A stretch of DNA of 64,000 bases from Epiperipatus broadwayi (lineage: Eukaryota > Onychophora > Udeonychophora > Euonychophora > Peripatidae): contig JAQFVV010000020.1 of NCBI GenBank assembly GCA_028023455.1, forward strand, positions 5,625,092 to 5,689,091. The letters run 5' to 3'. Every line of letters begins with the position of its first letter. The first letter of the stretch is position 1. The position numbers and the translations under genes were made by a program. Below the pieces are notes generated by a model. It saw nothing but the letters and a program-made list of their open reading frames with translations, did no database searches and was not told where the DNA came from. This document shows, one piece after another, positions 57,886 through 64,000 of this stretch.

Positions 57886-60425
57886 TGTACCGGTATAAAT
57901 CCACCACGCTTACTCATACACAGTACCCGAGTTCAAACCCAGTCCACGTTTAAGAATAATTTCCAAAACGCCAACTGAATTCAAACCCAAACCCCGGTAT
58001 GACCAACCGATGATGACTTTATACCAGCACGGGGTTATCCCTTTTCTAGCTCAGCTTAGAACATGGACTAAATTCTTACAGTTAATGATATATAGGTTTA
58101 TTAGACTCTAGATACTGGGACGGTCATTCATGTAACGTATATATTTAAGTTGCCAATACAGACAGTAAGTGGCTAAATAGACTTAGAGAGTAATAAGGTG
58201 GAGGACACAAAAATTTAGATTAAATAAAGTGTTTAATAAGCAAAATATAAAGCATATAAATATAGTGTTAAATAAGACAAATAGAAAGCACATGAATATA
58301 ATGTTATATAATAGAAATATACAGCATATAAATATAGTGTTATACAGTACGGTAAGACTTCATAAATCCTCTTGTATTTGGCTACTAGTCTTTAGTGAAC
58401 GTTTTATTTAATAAACAAACTTATGCCAATAGCTGGGTAGTTAAATGATTGACGGGTGGTTAAGAGAATCAGAGTATTTGAGCACTGGAAAAATATTTAT
58501 CTAAAGATTTTTATTAACTTATTTTATTAGAATAGGCTCGAGCCGGAACGTAGACGAACAGTGGAGATGGTTTTATATAAATACGACATAAAGATAGATG
58601 TGCTGGTGGTTTTATATAAATACGACATGGAAGATAGATGAACTGGTGGTTGCCTGGATTCAAGAGCCCTACAGTAATCAATTGCGGTGCATTAACGGAA
58701 TACCGGGCGGCTTGTACTTTGACAAGGCTTAATGCCCCCAAGTAGCTCCGGGACACGACAACCAGCCGGGATCATTTCGAACCCCGGTGATCCAAGAGAT
58801 TACCGGGAAAGAAAAACTGCTTTCATTCCCCAATGGTAGAATGGCGAGACGCTAACTTCAGCGAAGGGAAGGCATTGCCACAGACGTGAAGGACGAATAC
58901 TTGAAGCGGATTTTTTAAAAGAAATTATATAAAACCTGGAAACTATTTGTCTGTTTCTACGCCACAGGCTGAGATCCTTATCCCAATAAAAACATAGCGA
59001 AATTAAACTGACGGTGAAAAACAATAATTAGTTAAATTTACTCTGAAACTCTAACCCTTCGGGTTGACAGGCGGTAGCGATAGTATCAAATTATTCAGTG
59101 AATTATTTCTCATATTATACATAACATTAATGAACACTTTGAAACTATTATATATATATTTAAGATTGAAACTTAGATTGTAATTTTATAACAACTTAAC
59201 ATAGAATAATAAAGTGATTTAACATTTACTAACTCGGAATGTGAAAGAATATTTAATTCAGAACATGAAATTACTTTTAAATTAAATTGATCATTATTAC
59301 ACACTAGTTTACACAGAATTGGAAATATTACTATTGGCAATGTTTGTTCATGAAATAAGCAACATAAGAAAATATAAATGCATTCAGTTGAAATATTATT
59401 ACTATTAATTACAATTTTATAAATGATTTCTAAAGACTAGAGCAGAGGATTAAAAAAAGAAAAGAAAATTTACTGACAGGTTAAATAATAGCATTATAAA
59501 TGATATAAAAAACTTACATATGATTCACTTGATTGATAACATTAAGCACGGAAGAAAATTAAAGTTCGTGTAACAAAGTTCTCTTCTTTCTTCATCCAGC
59601 TTGGCTTGTAACGAACGTAGGCGCGCATTTTTGAAAGTTATTTGTAAGGCATAGTAAATTTTGAGATTGGAAGTTGGAAATTCTGAAGTATATGAAACAT
59701 GATCAAACAGCGGCACGAGGATCCATATTGGCGGGCAGAGACCAGCTCCTGGCAATTAGCCCATGAACATGGCGATTCACTGGTAAACTTCTTAATAAGA
59801 TATTTGAATTATTATTAACTGCTGTGTTGTCTCGAGACTACCTCTCTCAAACACGACCAAAGTTAGAATGTCAGTTTTTTCTAGAATTTGCCACTGCTGA
59901 CCTTTCCGACTTGTTTTTGTTTTAGGCTCCGCCTACTTTCTCAAGCTTGACCAACAATCAATTATCTGTTTTTAGCAATCTTTTAATTTAATACGCTATT
60001 TTTAAATCGATACATTAATTACATATAAAAATTCCTTACTAATTTTGAATACAACTTAATTGCTCTGAACATTTGTGCAATTAGATTTTAATTAAAAACA
60101 CTGATCAAAGGAATGTGATTTTTGATCAGTATTTTTAAACGACTTTATACAATTTTAAAACTAAAATTTAAAACAAATACGCCCGCACTGAAACTTTAAA
60201 TTAAATGATATAAATTCGCAAACCACGCACACACAAATATTATTTCATGGTTTGCGACATTTATATACGGCATCTTTACACATTGACTGATAAACTATAA
60301 AATATATAACTAATTTTTATTATAACTTAAAATAGACAAAATCTCACTGCGGGCGAACAGTAGTTTGAATTACCGTACATAAAAACACCTGAAACGAAGA
60401 TCGGTTCTCCGATCTGTCTGTTTCA
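57886..60425 (-). repeat. 5' LTR (upstream of the ORF on the minus strand)
   Basis: Near-identical to 52856-55395. Contains two short tandem blocks: three AT-rich units of about 40 bp around 58225-58340 (GCATATAAATATAGTGTTA), and two units around 58563-58650 (GGTTTTATATAAATACGACA). A relatively GC-rich section covers about 58670-58890. The edge on the interior-distal side can fold as a hairpin (TGAAAC...GATCGG...CCGATC...GTTTCA, 60390-60425). Confidence 0.9.
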
Positions 60426-60429
60426 GTAT

Positions 60430-62825
60430 TAAAGGCTTACTGGTTGCTTGAGAAGGGGCCAAGTTGCCACATGGATGCCTGGGGGTGCAATTCTAAAATC
60501 CCTATCTTTAAGTTGCTTAAAGTTGTTTATATATGCTGATGGATGCCATCTAGTATTATTTCCTAAAATAAATGTACTTGGGTACACCAAAATGCTTATA
60601 GCATAAATGTATTATCCAGGGCTGTGTGTGTGGTAGACTTTTGATAGGAGCTTGTTATTTTTTGTTTGCCTATATGTATTTAGGTTGAGATCATGGATTT
60701 TATTCAAGGCTTGACAAGAGTGGAATATATATCACAGCATTTCTTCAGATTCATAGCACAGTCCACTGAATAGATCAATGTGTTTATACATCTGTCAATA
60801 TCTGATGAAGTACAAAGTACATAAGACATGTGGGTTAAGTTAGATTAGAAAATCAAATAATTGTGGCTCAAGTAATCATTTCCAGGATTTTTATAATAAT
60901 TGTTTACTGTTGATCTCCAACACAGGGAAATGTAGAGCAGGAAAAGTTTTGGATTATAGCAAAGTGTGTATTTGACTGTAGTTGTATTTACCAATGGGAT
61001 GTAGAGGTATTGGAATGTGTGTACTTTGTACTGATTTAATAAGAACTGTAAGGTATTCAGATGTTGGTGGAGACTTGTCAATAGGTGTTATGGGAATTAG
61101 ACATTGAGGTTTCTTGAAGTGACTAAGAGTAGAGGCAAGTAGATTAATTGTCCTCTGAATTCTGAAAGTTTCAATGTTATGAAATCCCAATCCATTTTAA
61201 GTAGAGATTGTCTAATCGGTTTATAAGATATAGAAACTACATTTCTTTTTCACAGAAGCTTGTTGAAAAATGAGAAAATGGTAGGAGTAAATACTTTTGT
61301 GAAATTAATTATGGGTGGGTAATATATTATCTTTGTTAGAATAAGTATATTGAACAATTGGATTTTTGAATAGATGAAAAGGTATGCTTTGGATAGAAGT
61401 AGTAATTTTTTTAAGTGTGATCCTTAAGTTTGTTTTGTATGTTTTGCCCCATTCCATGTGTCTTCAAATAAAATGGGAAGGCAAGAAATGTGTTGACCAC
61501 ACAGCCGTTTTGTTAAGTTCGTGCACTTTAGTTTGTGAATGGATGTGTAGTTTTTGAAGTATTTTTTGAAGCATTGACAATTGTTATATAAAGGAGGAAA
61601 ACAGATATGTCAACCACATATGCAGTATATGAGATGAATTGTTCTGTATGGGTAATATGGATTCCAGTTACTGCTGAATTGGTATTAGAAGATTGATATG
61701 ATACATGAATAGAAACAAACTTATTGGGAAAAGGATTGAGTAGGAGTGATGAAATTAAATTTCTTTCACTTAAAGTAATTTGTATCCCATGGCTTAGTAT
61801 TAGGTTGGTGATTAGATATAGTAATGAGTTTGTATTACAGTTTCAGAAAGCATATCTATTAATGTTTTAATGTGAAGTGAATCAAAGGCCACTTCAATGT
61901 CAGCCTGTATGGTATGTATTTTTTTCCATTTCTTTCCCAACATTTTGAATTATTTTAAACATAAGTGCAGCTTGGGTGGTTTGATGAATCCTTCTCAATA
62001 AACTGGATTGGTGAAATCAGGGGAAACAAGTGCATCTCTAATTAGTCTTTTATGATTTTTCCCAACATTTTTATGACTAATAAACCCATGGAGATAGGAT
62101 GAATGTTTGGAAGTGTAGATACTGATGTTGGCATTTTGATGAATTAAACCAAAGCTGTGATGTATAGGCCCTTAATTGGATATATTTTCTATAAGAAGTT
62201 GTTAGCAAGGCTACAGAGATATCTGTTAACGAATTGACTAAGATGAAAGAATATAAAATTTGGGTAATCCATGAGCTCCTGGATGACATGCCTTGTAAAT
62301 TGTTAGTAGCTTATCATTAAACCAATCAACACAGAATCGTTCATCCTGTTTATGGAGGTCCAAAGTAGTCTGGAGATGGTTTGAAGGCATGATATGTTTG
62401 TAGATTTTTCTGGAAAAAGTGAATAGAATACATCACATTGTAAATGGCATAGGCCACATCTACAATTTGCAGTGCTATTGGGATTTTCATTTTGGAAGGG
62501 GGGGGATAGTGCCCATATAATATTTCTCTGAGTCCAAGTATGTTGTTGACAAAGGAAGTTTTTTGCTTTTTAATTGCAAAATACTCTTTATGTGTTGACA
62601 TGTTTTTTGTATGTTTATATAAGCTTGTATATCTGTTGATAAGTATGATAAGTCACATTTGCCATAGCTATTTGCTTATGAATCTCATCTGCCATTGTAA
62701 ATACATGGGAGAGGGAAATTGATTGCCATGTAGTAAGGTGAATGTTGAAGAAAATTATGTTTATAAATGCAAGATATTTTTGAATTAGGTCAATGGTTAA
62801 TCCTTCTAATTTCCATAGCATTATA
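60430..62825 (-). pseudogene. Decayed LINE, L1/Tx1-like, RT and C-terminal region
   Basis: On the minus strand, going from 62.8 kb down: IKMLGKIIKD-like RT region (about 62.06 kb), ADIEVAFDSLH (about 61.89 kb, RT motif with AFDS) and TAYVVDISVFL (about 61.62 kb), equivalent to AYADDIxVFL with the catalytic DD reduced to VD. Downstream, near 60.76-60.71 kb, CYESEEML and YIFHSCQALNKIHD form a C-terminal zinc-knuckle-like region. Numerous frameshifts and stops are present. The Y-A-D-D-I-x-V-F context and the knuckle suggest L1/Tx1-like rather than RTE, without a tree. No endonuclease is recognised; the satellite begins at its upstream end. Confidence 0.7.
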
Positions 62826-62830
62826 TATAT

Positions 62831-64000
62831 ATGTCCACAGATGGCGTCCTACCAAAAACACCTATCAAGCGTATATTTCGTTTACATAAACGTCAGAGTA
62901 GTTAGTATTCACTATCTCTAACTATAATTCCACTTTCAGATCATGATTTCAAGCTATTTGCTATCATCAGTGAAAGACAGGAATAAAGAAACTAGATCTA
63001 AATACAAACTCTGAGTGTTTATGAAACAATTTCTATTCAGCTTGCAAGCGTGAATTTTTTAGACACGTAATGTCTTCAAACTCAGCATAGCAAACCAGAT
63101 AGCTATATGGGTCTGATCTCAGTTCAGCATCACCACATAGTAGAAGCCTCTGCAATCTATATCATTGCAAGAAAGACCTCAAAGGTACATTTATGATAAA
63201 CAAAAATGCAAGTTAAAAAACTTGCTAACGCTTGTATTTATGTCCACAGATGCCGTCCTACCAAAAACACCTATCAAGCGTATATTTCGTTTACATAAAC
63301 GTCAAAGTAGTTAGTATTCACTATCTCTAACTATAATTCCACTTTCAGATCATGATTTCAAGCTATTTGCTATCGTCAGTGAAAGACAGGAATAAAGAAA
63401 CTAGATCTAAATACAAACTCTGAGCGTTTATGAAACAATTTCTATTCAGCTTGCAAGCGTGAATTTTTTAGACATGTAATGTCTTCAAACTCAGCATAGC
63501 AAACCAGATAGCTACATGGGTCTGATCTCAGTTCAGCATCACCACATAGTAGAAGCCTCTGCAATCTATATCATTGCAAGAAAGACCTCAAAGGTACATT
63601 TATGATAAACAAAAATGCAAGTTAAAAAAACTTGCTAACGCTTGTATTTATGTCCACAGATGGCGTCCTACCAAAAACACCTATCAAGCGTATATTTTGT
63701 TTACATAAACGTCAGAGTAGTTAGTATTCACTATCTCTAACTATAATTCCACTTTCAGATCATGATTTCAAGCTATTTGCTATCGTCAGTGAAAGACAGG
63801 AATAAAGAAACTAGATCTAAATACAAACTCTGAGCGTTTATGAAACAATTTCTATTCAGCTTGCAAGCGTGAATTTTTTAGACACGTAATGTCTTCAAAC
63901 TCAGCATAGCAAACCAGATAGCTATATGGGTCTGATCTCAGTTCAGCATCACCACATAGTAGAAGCCTCTGCAATCTATATCATTGCAAGAAAGACCTCA
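62831..64000 (+). repeat. Satellite array, about 410-bp unit, running off the right edge
   Basis: ATGTCCACAGATGGCGTCCT begins at 62831, 63240 and 63650 (periods 409 and 410). Units are almost identical: only a few substitutions (for example ATGGCG versus ATGCCG, TATCATCAG versus TATCGTCAG) and one A-run length change. The third unit is cut by the end of the window. No open frame of note lies in the unit. An AT microsatellite (62821-62830) sits at the left boundary. Confidence 0.92.

Larger units (their letters stand above)
52856..60425 (-). mobile_element. Complete LTR retrotransposon with 2.5-kb LTRs and a single ORF
   Basis: Two direct repeats of 2540 bp, both TGTACCGG...CTGTTTCA on plus, enclose a 2490-bp interior. 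The whole is flanked by GTAT at 52852-52855 and 60426-60429. TG...CA ends, long direct repeats and a 4-bp target duplication together identify an integrated LTR retrotransposon. I assign it to the minus strand because its only substantial ORF runs that way. No reverse transcriptase, protease, RNase H or integrase is visible, so it must depend on another element's enzymes (LARD-like). Roughly twenty differences by eye between the LTRs (about 1%) indicate a fairly recent insertion. A primer-binding site is only tentative: TGGACGCCCTCCG on minus at about 57870, some 12 nt inside the LTR edge. Confidence 0.92.

Overview
This is a very AT-rich eukaryotic (metazoan) intergenic window. I find no convincing host gene, rRNA or functional tRNA gene. 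What is recognisable is transposable-element DNA at many stages of decay: RTE-type and L1/Tx1-type LINEs, a Penelope-like element with a GIY-YIG domain, LTR elements, tRNA-derived SINEs, hAT-like and piggyBac-like non-autonomous DNA transposons, many foldback (palindromic) elements and a satellite array. This mix fits an invertebrate. I cannot place it more precisely from sequence alone, and no bacterial-type operon structure is present.

Layout. 0-13 kb: SINE copies, foldback elements, two RTE-type LINE copies in opposite orientation (about 5.9-7.6 kb minus, 8.7-11.6 kb plus, the latter split by a SINE), a separate LINE 3' fragment and a foldback with three arm copies. 14-19.3 kb: one decayed Penelope-like element, cut by a solo LTR (15306-17219, ATAG target duplication), by a tandem array of tRNA-like repeats and by a foldback element. 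19.6-25 kb: dispersed repeats, a hAT-like remnant and two MITE-like elements. 25.6-27.6 kb: a nested palindrome holding a piggyBac-like insertion with TTAA on both sides. 28.7-32.5 kb: another foldback and a possible long LTR with an orphan protein-like frame. 32.5-37.05 kb: a 4.5-kb inverted repeat with arms of about 2.17 kb. 37.4-43.8 kb: a 420-bp hAT MITE with an 8-bp duplication, a possible second solo LTR and a foldback. 44-52 kb: mostly featureless AT-rich DNA with SINEs and short tandem repeats.

52.86-60.43 kb holds the best-preserved element: a complete 7570-bp LTR retrotransposon on the minus strand. It has two nearly identical 2540-bp LTRs (TG...CA, GTAT target duplication) around a 2.49-kb interior with a single intact 362-codon ORF that I do not recognise and no visible pol. 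It sits beside, probably inside, the 3' part of a decayed L1/Tx1-type LINE (60.4-62.8 kb, minus). The window ends in a tandem satellite of about 410 bp (62.83 kb to the right edge).

The elements are layered, so relative ages can be read: the Penelope and LINE bodies are oldest; solo LTRs, SINE arrays and MITEs sit in them; the 7.6-kb LTR element is youngest. The most unusual structures are the LTR element with its lone ORF, the 4.5-kb palindrome, the nested palindrome and the tandem tRNA-like array.
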